Assembly (NCBI RefSeq): GCF_003403315.2 | Contig: NZ_CP048407.1 | Span: forward strand, 2,418,001 to 2,482,000 | Length of the DNA stretch: 64,000 bases | Source of the DNA: Thermaerobacter sp. PB12/4term | GTDB lineage: Bacteria > Bacillota > Sulfobacillia > Thermaerobacterales > Thermaerobacteraceae | Reading direction: 5' to 3' | Shown here: positions 16,868 through 25,261 of the stretch, in pieces | Numbering within the stretch: the first letter of the stretch is position 1 | Layout: each line of letters opens with the position of its first letter | Position numbers and translations under genes: made by a program | The notes under the pieces: generated by a model | Told to the model about the DNA's origin: nothing | Database searches by the model: none | Seen by the model: the letters and a program-made list of their open reading frames with translations, nothing else

Positions 16868-19800
16868 CGCCGCTCCCTCCCCGCCCGGAAGGCCTGAACC
16901 GTCCCGGGGACCTGGGGGCCCGCTCGCCCGTCGCGGTGCGCTCCGCCACCCGCCCCGCCGCCGGCCACCGCCGGGCCGTGCCCCGCCGTGGCCCCCGGCG
17001 CCCCGGCGCCGGGCCGGTTCCCGCCGGCCGCCACGGGCTTGAGGTCCTGCAAGGCGCGGACCTGGGCCGCCAGGGCCCGCCGGTCGGGCTGGTGCATCAG
17101 CACCTCCACCAGGGCCGCGGCGGTATCCAGGGAGGTCAGGCAGGGGATGCCCCGCTCCACCGCCGCCCGCCGGATGCGGAACCCGTCCCGCTGGGGATCG
17201 CGGCCCTGGGTCAGGGTGTTGATCACCAGGCGCACCCGGCCGTCCCGCAGGGCATCCAGCAGCGGCGTCCGGGACGGGCCGGGGGCCGGTTCGTCCGGCG
17301 GGGCGGCCGAGAGCTTGGGCAAAACCGTGGCCTCCAGGCCCGCCGCCGCCAGGGCGGCCGCGGTTCCGGGGGTGGCGTAGAGCCGGTAACCGGCCGCCGC
17401 CAGGCGCCGGGCCAGTTCCACCGCCGCCGGCTTGTCCGGGTCCGCCACGGTCAGCAGCACCCCCTGCCCCGGGTCGGGCAGCTTCATCCCCGCCGCCAGC
17501 AAGCCGCGGGCCAGGGCGCCTTCCAGGGTCGCGTCGATTCCCATCACCTCGCCGGTGGACTGCATCTCCGGGCCCAGGGAGGGGTCGACCCCGGGCAGCT
17601 TGTTCCAGGAGAAGACCGGCAGCTTGACCGCCACGTGCTCGGGCGGCGGCAGGAGGCCCGTCCGCCAGCCCAGGCCGGCCAGGCGCTGGCCCAGGGCGGC
17701 CCGGGTGGCCAGCTCCGCCAGGGGCACGCCCGTCGCCTTGGTGATGAAGGGCACCGTGCGGCTGGCCCGGGGGTTGACCTCGAGCACGTAGAGCGTCCGG
17801 CCGTCCCAGACGAACTGCAGGTTGATCACCCCGCGCACCTCCAGGGCCCGGGCCAGGGCCACCGTGGCGGCCTCCACCTGGGCCAGCACCGCCGCCGGCA
17901 CCCCGGGGGCGGGCACCACGGCGATGGAATCGCCGGAGTGGACCCCCGCCCGCTCGATGTGGCGCATCACCGCGGGGATCACCACCGTCTCCCCGTCGGC
18001 CACCGCGTCGACCTCCAGCTCCATGCCGGCGATGTAGCGGTCGATCCAGACGGGCCGGTCGCCCGCCACCCGGGCGGCCGTTTCCAGGTAGGCGGCCAGT
18101 TCCTCCGGCGAGGAGGCCACCTGCATGGCCCGCCCGCCCAGGACGTAAGAGGGCCGGACGATCACCGGGTAGCCGATGCGCTCCGCCGCGGCCATGGCCT
18201 CCGCCACCGAGCGGGCCGCCGCCCCCGGCGGCCGCTGGAGGCCCAGCCGGGCCAGCAACTGGTCGAACCGCTCCCGGCTTTCCGCCACGTCCACCGACTC
18301 GGGGGCGGTCCCCAGGATGGGCACGCCCGCTGCCGCCAGGGGGGCCACCAGGTTGACGGCCGTCTGGCCGCCGAACTGGGCCAGGACCCCCACGGGCTGC
18401 TCCAGGTCCAGCACGTTGCGCACGTCTTCCGGGGTCAGGGGCTCGAAGTAGAGCCGGTCCGCGGTGTCGAAGTCGGTGCTCACCGTCTCCGGGTTGTTGT
18501 TGACGATCACCGCCCGGTAGCCCAGGGCCCGCAGGGTCCGCACGGCGTGGACGGCGCTGTAGTCGAACTCGATGCCCTGGCTGATACGGATGGGCCCCGC
18601 GCCCAGCACCACCACCACCGGCCGGTCGCCGTCGGCCGCCCGGCGCTCGCCGGCTTCGTCGGCCTCCCCGTGGGTGGAGTAGAAGTAGGGGGTCAGCGCC
18701 TCGAACTCGGCCGCACAGGTGTCGACCATCTTGTACCCGGGGCGCAGGCCGGCGGCCCGCCGCGCCTGCCGCACCGCCTCTTCCGACGAGCCCGCGAGCT
18801 CGGCGATGCGCCGGTCGGTCAGGCCCAGGCGCTTGGCCTCAAGGAGCAGGTCCGGGGGGACCGGCGGGGCCCCGGCGCCCGGGGCGGCGGCAGGAACTGC
18901 CCGCCGCCCCGCGTCCCGCAGCCGCTCCTCCAGCGCCACCACCCGGGCGATGCGGTGCAGGAAGAACCGGTCGATGCCCGTCCAGGCATGGAGCTCCTCC
19001 ACGCTGCGGCCCCCGCGCAGCGCCTCCGCCAGGAGGAACAGGCGCCGGTCGTCGCCCTCCCGGATGGCCGCCTCCAGGGCCCGTTCGTCCAGCTGGCGCG
19101 CCTCGGGCCACTCCAGGGCGTCCACCCCGATCTCCAGGGAGCGCACCGCCTTGAGCAGGGCGCCCTCGAAGCTGCGGTCGATGGCCATGACCTCGCCCGT
19201 GGCCTTCATCTGGGTCCCCAGGCGCCGGTCGGCGGTGGCGAACTTGTCGAAGGGCCAGCGGGGGATCTTGACCACCACGTAATCCAGAGCCGGCTCGAAG
19301 AGGGCCGAGGTGCCGGTGATGGGGTTGCGGATCTCGTCCAAGCGCCGGCCCAGGGCCACCCGGGCCGCCACCTTGGCGATGGGGTAGCCCGTCGCCTTGG
19401 AGGCCAGGGCGCTGGAGCGGCTGACCCGCGGGTTCACCTCGATGACCCGGTACTCCGCCCCGTCGGGCCGCAGGGCCAGCTGGACGTTGCAGCCCCCTTC
19501 CACGCCGATGGCGCCGACGATGCGCAGGGAGGCCGAGCGCAGCCGCTGCAGCTGCCGGTCGGTCAGGGTGAGAGCCGGCGCCACCACGATGCTGTCGCCG
19601 GTGTGGACGCCCACGGGGTCCACGTTCTCCATGCTGCAGATGGCGATGGCGTTGCCCGCCCCGTCGCGGATGACCTCGAACTCGATCTCCTTCCAGCCCA
19701 GCAGGCTCTCTTCCAGCAGCACCTGGCCGATGGGGCTGGCCGCCAGGCCGCGGTCGACCAGGGCCGCCAGCTCGGCCTCGTTGCGGGCGATGCCGCCGCC

Positions 19801-20409
19801 GGTGCCGCCCAGGGTGTAGCCGGGCCGGGCGATGACGGGGAAGCCCACCCGCCGGGCGAAGGCCAGGGCCTCCTCGTAGGAGCGGACGATGGTGCTCTGG
19901 GGCACCGGCTCGCCGATGGCCAGCATCAGCTCCTTGAAGGCCTCTCGGTCTTCCGCCCGCTGGATCGCCTCGGGCGGCGTCCCGAGCAGCTGGACCCCAT
20001 AGCGCTCCAGCACCCCTGCCCGCACCAGCTCCATGGCCAGATTGAGGCCCACCTGCCCACCCAGGGTGGGCAGCAGGGCGTCGGGCCGCTCGCGCCGGAT
20101 CACCGCCTCGGCGAACTCGGCCGTCAGGGGCTCCACGTAGATGCGGTCGGCGGTGCCGGGGTCGGTCATCACCGTGGCGGGGTTGGAGTTGAGCAGGACC
20201 ACCTCCAGGCCCTCTTCCTTGAGGGCCCGGCAGGCCTGGGTGCCGGAGTAGTCGAACTCGGCCGCCTGGCCGATGATGATGGGCCCCGAGCCGATGACCA
20301 GCACCTTGCGCACCGCCGCGGGTGCCCGGCCCGGGTCCCGGCCCGCGCCGGCCGAGGCGGTCCGCACGGGGGCTGCCGGCAGGGGGTGGGTCGGTAGGGG
20401 GTCAGTCAC
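16864..20409 (-). CDS. carB: Carbamoyl-phosphate synthase large subunit
   Basis: Makes carbamoyl phosphate from bicarbonate, two ATP and the ammonia supplied by CarA. The two tandem ATP-grasp halves are complete: [20 protein letters not shown] opens the first and [20 protein letters not shown] the second, each with its [17 protein letters not shown]- or [17 protein letters not shown]-type catalytic strand, followed by the C-terminal MGS-like allosteric domain ([25 protein letters not shown]). The length of 1181 aa exceeds the usual 1060-1080 because of an about 35-residue N-terminal leader and an about 60-residue Gly/Ala-rich tail. The GTG at 20409 overlaps the end of carA by 8 nt, with GGAGGG upstream. 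In this operon it corresponds to pyrAB. Confidence 0.97.
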   Translation of the reverse strand: MTDPLPTHPLPAAPVRTASAGAGRDPGRAPAAVRKVLVIGSGPIIIGQAAEFDYSGTQACRALKEEGLEVVLLNSNPATVMTDPGTADRIYVEPLTAEFAEAVIRRERPDALLPTLGGQVGLNLAMELVRAGVLERYGVQLLGTPPEAIQRAEDREAFKELMLAIGEPVPQSTIVRSYEEALAFARRVGFPVIARPGYTLGGTGGGIARNEAELAALVDRGLAASPIGQVLLEESLLGWKEIEFEVIRDGAGNAIAICSMENVDPVGVHTGDSIVVAPALTLTDRQLQRLRSASLRIVGAIGVEGGCNVQLALRPDGAEYRVIEVNPRVSRSSALASKATGYPIAKVAARVALGRRLDEIRNPITGTSALFEPALDYVVVKIPRWPFDKFATADRRLGTQMKATGEVMAIDRSFEGALLKAVRSLEIGVDALEWPEARQLDERALEAAIREGDDRRLFLLAEALRGGRSVEELHAWTGIDRFFLHRIARVVALEERLRDAGRRAVPAAAPGAGAPPVPPDLLLEAKRLGLTDRRIAELAGSSEEAVRQARRAAGLRPGYKMVDTCAAEFEALTPYFYSTHGEADEAGERRAADGDRPVVVVLGAGPIRISQGIEFDYSAVHAVRTLRALGYRAVIVNNNPETVSTDFDTADRLYFEPLTPEDVRNVLDLEQPVGVLAQFGGQTAVNLVAPLAAAGVPILGTAPESVDVAESRERFDQLLARLGLQRPPGAAARSVAEAMAAAERIGYPVIVRPSYVLGGRAMQVASSPEELAAYLETAARVAGDRPVWIDRYIAGMELEVDAVADGETVVIPAVMRHIERAGVHSGDSIAVVPAPGVPAAVLAQVEAATVALARALEVRGVINLQFVWDGRTLYVLEVNPRASRTVPFITKATGVPLAELATRAALGQRLAGLGWRTGLLPPPEHVAVKLPVFSWNKLPGVDPSLGPEMQSTGEVMGIDATLEGALARGLLAAGMKLPDPGQGVLLTVADPDKPAAVELARRLAAAGYRLYATPGTAAALAAAGLEATVLPKLSAAPPDEPAPGPSRTPLLDALRDGRVRLVINTLTQGRDPQRDGFRIRRAAVERGIPCLTSLDTAAALVEVLMHQPDRRALAAQVRALQDLKPVAAGGNRPGAGAPGATAGHGPAVAGGGAGGGAHRDGRAGPQVPGTVQAFRAGRERR

Positions 20410-21967
20410 CGGCCAGCCCTCCTTCCCGCGCCACCAGGACGGGCTCGCCCCGCCCGGCCGCCGCCCGCGGCGGCACAGGCCCTACCCGGCGTAAGAACTC
20501 GGCCAGCAGCGGCGCCGCGTCCCGCGGGCCGGGGGCAGCCTCGGGGTGGAACTGCAGGCCCCGCACCCGCAGGTGGGGGTGGCAGAGGCCCTCCACCGTG
20601 CCGTCGTTGACGTTGATGTGGGTCACCACCAGTCCCGCCGCCTCCAGGGATTCGGCGTCCAGGGCATAGCCGTGGTTCTGGGAGGTCATGAACACCCGCC
20701 CGTCGCCCTGACCGGAACCCGGCCAGGCCGCCGCGGCGATCTCCTTCACGGGGTGGTTGGCGCCGCGGTGGCCGAAGGGCAGCTTGTAAGCCCGGGCGCC
20801 GAAGGCCAGCCCCAGCAGCTGGTGGCCCAGGCAGATGCCGAAGGTGGGAACCGCCTCTGCCAGCCGGCGGACCGTGCCCAGCACCGCGCCCAGGTCCCGC
20901 GGGTCCCCCGGCCCGTTGGAAAGGATCACCGCATCGGGCCGCAGGTCCAGGATCTCGCCCGCGGGGGTGAGGGCGGGGACCACCGTCACCCGCCACCCCT
21001 GGGACACCAGGGCGCGCAGGATGTTGCGCTTGACGCCGAAGTCCACCAGCACGGCGTGAGGGGGGAGGAACCCGGCGCGGCGGGCGGGCGGGGCGGTCGC
21101 CGCGGCCGCCACGCCCCGGGCCGTCCCGCCCGGGGCCGCACCGGCCGGCTTGACCCCGGCAGCCGCGCCCACCCCGGTGATCGCCGCCCCAGGGGCTGCT
21201 CCCGCCCCGATGGCTGCCGCCATCCCGGTCACCGGCCCCGCGGCAGAATCGGTCCCCGCCGGCAATCCCGGCACGGCGGTGGCCGCCGGGGCCGGGGCAG
21301 GGACCGGTGCGGGGGCCGGCGCCGCGCCCGGGGTCGCCGGTTCGACCCGGTAGACCTGCTGCGTGCCCGCCGTCAGGGCCGTGGGCGGGGTCCAGTCCGC
21401 TGCCCGGGCCGCCAGTTCGGCCGTGGCAACCCGCAGGTCCGTGGTCAGCACGCCCCGCAGCGTCCCCCTGCGCCGCAGGTGCAGGGTGAGCGCCCGGGTG
21501 TCGAAGCCGTCGGCGGCCGGCACGCCGGACCGGGCCAGATGAGCCGCCAGGGGATGCAACCCAACGGCGCCGGCGTCGAACAGCTCCCGGGCAATGAGCG
21601 CCGTGACCCGCGGACCGGCCGACTCGTCTTCATCCTCATGGACGCCGTAATTCCCGACCAGGGGGTAGGTGAGGACCACGATCTGGCCGTCGTAGGAGGG
21701 GTCGGACAAAAGCTCCTGGTACCCCGTCATGCTGGTGTTGAACACCACCTCGCCGGTGACGGCCCAGGCGGTCCCTCCGGCATCCGGACCGGACGGGCCG
21801 GCGGTCTCGCCGCCGGGGGCGACCACCACCCGGCCGAACCACTGGGTGCCGTCTTCCAGCACCAGCCGGGCCGGCACCACCACTCTGGCAGTGCAGCCGG
21901 GGGCACCGGGCTCGCCCTTCGCCTCCGCCGCCCCTGCCTGCTGTAGGCCCAGGCTTCCAGGTTCCAT
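20402..21967 (-). CDS. carA: Carbamoyl-phosphate synthase small subunit (glutaminase) with large insert
   Basis: Hydrolyses glutamine and channels ammonia to CarB. The N-terminal CPSase domain ([32 protein letters not shown]) and the class I glutamine amidotransferase domain are complete: nucleophile Cys in [16 protein letters not shown], oxyanion SNGPGDPRD, and the His-x-Glu pair in [11 protein letters not shown]. Between the domains, about 85 residues of Ala/Gly/Pro repeat-like sequence ([18 protein letters not shown] and similar) are inserted; ordinary CarA is 360-380 aa, this one 521. The ATG at 21967 has AAGGAGGG 7 nt upstream. It is the only gene of the operon with its own leader (164 bp after pyrC). 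Confidence 0.95.
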   Translation of the reverse strand: MEPGSLGLQQAGAAEAKGEPGAPGCTARVVVPARLVLEDGTQWFGRVVVAPGGETAGPSGPDAGGTAWAVTGEVVFNTSMTGYQELLSDPSYDGQIVVLTYPLVGNYGVHEDEDESAGPRVTALIARELFDAGAVGLHPLAAHLARSGVPAADGFDTRALTLHLRRRGTLRGVLTTDLRVATAELAARAADWTPPTALTAGTQQVYRVEPATPGAAPAPAPVPAPAPAATAVPGLPAGTDSAAGPVTGMAAAIGAGAAPGAAITGVGAAAGVKPAGAAPGGTARGVAAAATAPPARRAGFLPPHAVLVDFGVKRNILRALVSQGWRVTVVPALTPAGEILDLRPDAVILSNGPGDPRDLGAVLGTVRRLAEAVPTFGICLGHQLLGLAFGARAYKLPFGHRGANHPVKEIAAAAWPGSGQGDGRVFMTSQNHGYALDAESLEAAGLVVTHINVNDGTVEGLCHPHLRVRGLQFHPEAAPGPRDAAPLLAEFLRRVGPVPPRAAAGRGEPVLVAREGGLAGD

Positions 21968-21994
21968 AGGTGCGCCCTCCTTCGCCGGCGGCGC

Positions 21995-22012
21995 TCCAGG
22001 CTTCCGCCTGGA
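21995..22012 (-). promoter_or_regulatory. GNRA-capped hairpin in the carA leader
   Basis: On the minus strand TCCAGGC, loop GGAA, GCCTGGA form a perfect 7-bp stem with a GNRA-type tetraloop, ending about 15 nt before the carA ribosome binding site. It could affect carA translation or message stability. Confidence 0.4.
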
Positions 22013-22109
22013 ACGGTCACCTTGCCCTGACAAACCCTTGTCCCGGCCATTCATCAAGACAACCCACACCTTTGGGCCCGTTCATTACGTGCCCGTTGTA
22101 GACTGCATA

Positions 22110-22139
22110 AATATACACACAGTCCTCAACATTATACAA
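22110..22139 (-). promoter_or_regulatory. Candidate internal promoter for carA
   Basis: Minus strand: TTGTAT (22134-22139), 18-bp spacer, TATATT (22110-22115), overlapping the end of pyrC. A TATAAT hexamer (22131-22136) also overlaps the pyrC stop codon. The segment is strikingly AT-rich for this window. Direct experimental support is lacking. Confidence 0.4.
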
Positions 22140-23580
22140 TCCCGGCCGTCTCCTGGGTCCCCGCGGCCCCCTGGGCCGCGGCTTCGCCGGCTGCCACCGG
22201 CACCGGCCCGCCGTCCAGGCGGAACACCACCCGCCCGCCGACCAGGGTGCACACGGCCCGGCCCCGCAGGGCCCAGCCGGCAAAGGGGGTGTTGCGGCCC
22301 AAGCTGGCGAACTGCTCGGGATCGACCACCCACCGCCGCTGCGGGTCGATCAGGGTGACGTCGGCGGGGACCCCGGGCTGCAAGGTGCCGCCCGGAAGGC
22401 CCAGGATGCGGGCCGGGCCTGCGGCCATGAGCTCCACCAGCCGGGCGGGCGACAGGGGGCGGGGCACCAGGTGGGTGAGCAGAAGGCCCAGGGCCGTCTC
22501 CAGGCCCACCACGCCAAAGGCGGCCTCGGGAAAGGGGCAATCCTTGTCCATCCCGTGGTGCGGCGCGTGGTCCGTGGCGATGGCGTCCACCGTGCCGTCG
22601 GCCACCGCCTCCAGGAGGGCCTCCCGGTCCCGGCGGGAGCGCAGGGGCGGGTTCATCTTCCAGTGGGGGTGGAACCCGGCCTCGGCCACATCTTCGTCAC
22701 AGAGCAGCAGGTGGTGGGGCGTGACCTCCACGGTCACGGGGATGCCCCGCGCCTTGCCCCACCGCACCAGGTCCAGGGTCACGGCCGCGCTGGCGTGAAG
22801 CACGTGCAGGCGCGCCCCGGCCTGTTCGGCCAGCAAAAGATCCCGGGCCACCATCACCGCTTCGGCCGTGGCGGGGATGCCGGGCATCCCGGCGGCCGCC
22901 GCCACGGCGCCCGCATGCATGGCGCCGCCGGCGCTGAGTTCGGGTTCTTCCGCGTGGACCAGCACGGGCAGCCCGGCGGCCGCCGCCCCTTCCAGCACCC
23001 GGGCCATCACGCCCGCCCGGGCGATGGGCCGGCCGTCGTCGCTTACCGCCACGGCCCCCGCGGCCTTGAGGGCGGCGTAGGGAGCGGGCTCGTCCCCGGC
23101 GAGCCCGCGGGTGGCGGCGGCGACCACGTAGACCCGCACGGCTGCCTCGGCGGCCGCCTTCATGGCCAGCCACTCCACCCGGATGGCATCGTCCAGGGGC
23201 GGGCGGGTGTTAGGCATGCAGGCCACCGCGGTGAAGCCCCCTGCCGCGGCGGCCGCTCCCCCTGTGGCCAGCGTCTCCTTGTGGGTCTCCCCGGGGGTGC
23301 GCAGGTGGACGTGGGGGTCGATCAACCCGGGCACCACCCACAGCCCCCGGGCATCGAGAACCTGCAGCCCGGCACCGCCGGGATCCGGCTCGCCGGGACC
23401 ACCGGCCGCGGCGCCGCCGCCCGTACCGGGAAACCCCTTTGCGGCCCGGGCCGCCGCGGGGGCGCCGGGCAAGGGGGGGCCGGCGTAGGCGATGCGCCCT
23501 CCGGCGATCACCAGGTCGCCCGGCCCGTCCAGCCCCTGGCTGGGATCGATCAACCGGCCGCCGCGTATCCAGAGGCGCAT
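22132..23580 (-). CDS. pyrC: Dihydroorotase
   Basis: Cyclises carbamoyl aspartate to dihydroorotate. A 482-aa class I zinc amidohydrolase: metal-binding DPHVHLRTPGETHKE, VACMPNTRPPLDD, the ligand-bearing LVHAEEPEL, LHVLHASAA, EVTPHHLLL, and the catalytic Asp in IATDHAPHH. The final GVPADVTLIDP is the returning strand of the beta-sandwich domain. An Ala/Gly-rich insert of about 35 residues follows the first strand (before VLDARGLWVVPG). The ATG at 23580 overlaps the pyrB stop (TGATG), with GGAGGAGGG upstream. Confidence 0.95.
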   Translation of the reverse strand: MRLWIRGGRLIDPSQGLDGPGDLVIAGGRIAYAGPPLPGAPAAARAAKGFPGTGGGAAAGGPGEPDPGGAGLQVLDARGLWVVPGLIDPHVHLRTPGETHKETLATGGAAAAAGGFTAVACMPNTRPPLDDAIRVEWLAMKAAAEAAVRVYVVAAATRGLAGDEPAPYAALKAAGAVAVSDDGRPIARAGVMARVLEGAAAAGLPVLVHAEEPELSAGGAMHAGAVAAAAGMPGIPATAEAVMVARDLLLAEQAGARLHVLHASAAVTLDLVRWGKARGIPVTVEVTPHHLLLCDEDVAEAGFHPHWKMNPPLRSRRDREALLEAVADGTVDAIATDHAPHHGMDKDCPFPEAAFGVVGLETALGLLLTHLVPRPLSPARLVELMAAGPARILGLPGGTLQPGVPADVTLIDPQRRWVVDPEQFASLGRNTPFAGWALRGRAVCTLVGGRVVFRLDGGPVPVAAGEAAAQGAAGTQETAGIV

Positions 23581-24980
23581 CAGTGGCCCTCCTCCCTGGT
23601 CATGGTCTCGCCCCCGGGAACGAACCCGGCACCGGCCGGGTGTTCTGCGCCCGCCGGTTCGGCCGCCGCGACGGCGCTGGAATCCGGCAGGGCCGGATCG
23701 AGGGCCCACTCCAGGACGGCCATGCGCGCCGCCACGCCGAAGCGCACCTGGTCCTCGATGACGCAGCGGGGATCGTCCATCACGGCAGGATCCAGCTCGA
23801 CCCCGCGGTTCACCGGGCCGGGGTGCATCAGGATGGCATCGGGCCGGGCGCGCTCCAGCTCCCGGGGACCGATGCCCCAGGCGCGCCGGTACTCGCCCAG
23901 GTCGGGCACCACCCCGGCCAGCCGCTCCCGCTGGATGCGCAGGGCCATGACCACGTCCGCCCCGTCCAGCGCCGCATCCCGGCTCGGCGTGAGCTTCACT
24001 CCCGGGCAGGGCGGGGCCGCAGGCAACAGCCCCGGCGGCCCGCAGAGCCACACCTCGGCCCCCAGCCGGGACAACAGCAGGGCAGCCGACCGCGCCACCC
24101 GGCTGTGGCGCACGTCACCCACGATGGCCACCTTGAACCCCGCCGGCCATCCCTTGCGGGTGAGGATGGTGACGGCATCCAGCAGGGCCTGGGTGGGGTG
24201 CTCCCCGGTGCCGTCCCCGGCGTTGATCACGGGCACGTCCAGGACCGAGGCCGCGTAGGCGGCCGCTCCCGTCACGGGGTGGCGCAGGATCACGGCGTCA
24301 AACCCCAGCGCCTGGCACGTGCGCAGGGTATCCCGCAGGCTCTCCCCCTTCTGGACGCTGCTGCGGCTCACCGGCAGGTCGAAGGCCGCCACGCCCAGCC
24401 TGTGGGCGGCCAGGTGGAAGGACTGGGCGGTGCGCGTGCTGTTCTCGTAGAACACCGTGACGACCCGGCGGCCCTGGAGGGACGGCGGCTGATGGCCGGT
24501 GCCGGCCCGGTCCCCGCCCCGGGAGTCGGGGGCCCCTGTAGCGGAGCCGGTCACCGCGCCGGCGGCGGCAAGGTCAACCCCCGTATCCCCGGTGGTGCCC
24601 ACGAGGGCGGCGTAATGGTCAAGGGCGCGGGACAGCAGGTGGAGCAGGTCTGGAGTGGAAAGCTGCGCGATGCCGGTCAGGGAGCGGCAGGAGCGCCGGG
24701 CAGGCGGGGCAGGCCGGAGGGGCAGCGGCGGGTCGTGGGGCCTGGACCCCCTGGCTGCCGGCGGAAGGGGAAGAACCGGCGACCCGGCCGGTTCCACCTG
24801 CCCCGGCCGGACCGGAGCCGGCGGCGGGGCCGGCCGCGAACCAGGCTGATCGGCCGGAGGCCGCGCCAGGGGCTCCAAAGGGGGTAGGGTGTGGATCCTG
24901 CCGGCCGCAGCACCGCCGTTCCCGGGGCGCGGCAGCCGGTCTACGGGGCTCACGGGGTGGGGCGTCGTCCCGGTCCTCAC
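23580..24980 (-). CDS. pyrB: Aspartate carbamoyltransferase with proline-rich N-terminal extension
   Basis: Joins carbamoyl phosphate and aspartate. The transcarbamylase fold is complete: SLTGIAQLSTPDLLHLLSRA opens it, carbamoyl-phosphate binding in VFYENSTRTAQSF and in the conserved HPTQALLD, then KVAIVGDVRHSRVARS and LMHPGPVNRGVELD. At 466 aa it is much longer than the usual 305-310: about 95 Pro/Arg-rich residues precede the fold, a 35-residue Gly/Ala insert precedes the STRT motif, and a 35-residue tail follows. The GTG at 24980 has TGGAGG 8 nt upstream and lies downstream of the leader terminator; a start further upstream would have to translate through that terminator. It is the first gene of the operon. 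Confidence 0.93.
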   Translation of the reverse strand: MRTGTTPHPVSPVDRLPRPGNGGAAAGRIHTLPPLEPLARPPADQPGSRPAPPPAPVRPGQVEPAGSPVLPLPPAARGSRPHDPPLPLRPAPPARRSCRSLTGIAQLSTPDLLHLLSRALDHYAALVGTTGDTGVDLAAAGAVTGSATGAPDSRGGDRAGTGHQPPSLQGRRVVTVFYENSTRTAQSFHLAAHRLGVAAFDLPVSRSSVQKGESLRDTLRTCQALGFDAVILRHPVTGAAAYAASVLDVPVINAGDGTGEHPTQALLDAVTILTRKGWPAGFKVAIVGDVRHSRVARSAALLLSRLGAEVWLCGPPGLLPAAPPCPGVKLTPSRDAALDGADVVMALRIQRERLAGVVPDLGEYRRAWGIGPRELERARPDAILMHPGPVNRGVELDPAVMDDPRCVIEDQVRFGVAARMAVLEWALDPALPDSSAVAAAEPAGAEHPAGAGFVPGGETMTREEGH

Positions 24981-25015
24981 GGTCTCGCCTCCAGATCGCC
25001 CCGTCCCGCAGGCAC

Positions 25016-25045
25016 AAAAAAACTTCTTGCCCGCCGGCAAGAAGT
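25016..25045 (-). terminator. Attenuator terminator in the pyr leader
   Basis: Minus strand: ACTTCTTGCC (25036-25045), loop GGCG, GGCAAGAAGT (25022-25031), then a run of T. A perfect 10-bp stem and a T-tract make this a canonical intrinsic terminator; its place between the promoter and the first pyr gene marks it as an attenuator. Confidence 0.9.
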
Positions 25046-25150
25046 CGTGGCAGCTGGCGCGGCCGGCTCGACACCGGACCTGGCTGCGGGCTTGCGCCCG
25101 CCAGGGCGGCTCCCGGCCGGGCGGCCGGTTCGACCGCGCCCTGGATGGCT

Positions 25151-25181
25151 CCTTACCGGCCTCACGGGACCAGTTTAAAGG
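25151..25181 (-). promoter_or_regulatory. PyrR-binding loop (antiterminator element) of the pyr leader
   Basis: Minus strand: CCTTTAAACTGG, then TCCCGTGAGG, then CCGGTAAGG. CCTT/AAGG forms the lower stem, ACTGG/CCGGT the upper stem, and the purine-rich loop UCCCGUGAGG matches the conserved terminal loop of PyrR-binding RNA in Bacillus-type pyr operons. With UMP bound, PyrR would stabilise this loop and favour the downstream terminator. No pyrR gene lies in the window, so the regulator must be encoded elsewhere. Confidence 0.8.
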
Positions 25182-25202
25182 GGCGTTTTTTGCTCCTGGC
25201 GG

Positions 25203-25231
25203 ATGCTATCACGGGACCTGACCCGTGTCAA
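25203..25231 (-). promoter_or_regulatory. Sigma-A promoter of the pyr operon
   Basis: Minus strand: TTGACA (25226-25231), 17-bp spacer, TAGCAT (25203-25208). A perfect -35 and ideal spacing place the message start just before the PyrR element. Confidence 0.8.
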
Positions 25232-25261
25232 CGACGATTTTTGAACCGAGCACCTGTGGAC

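Noticed and set aside
14493-16949. A single open frame running through pyrD and upstream across pyrK
   Set aside because: Only the part from 15428 encodes PyrD; upstream it is a shadow of pyrK, and the ATG at 15428 has GGAGGTGATC.
24981-25040. A longer PyrB start upstream of the leader terminator
   Set aside because: It would translate through the attenuator T-tract, and no ribosome binding site fits; GTG 24980 does.
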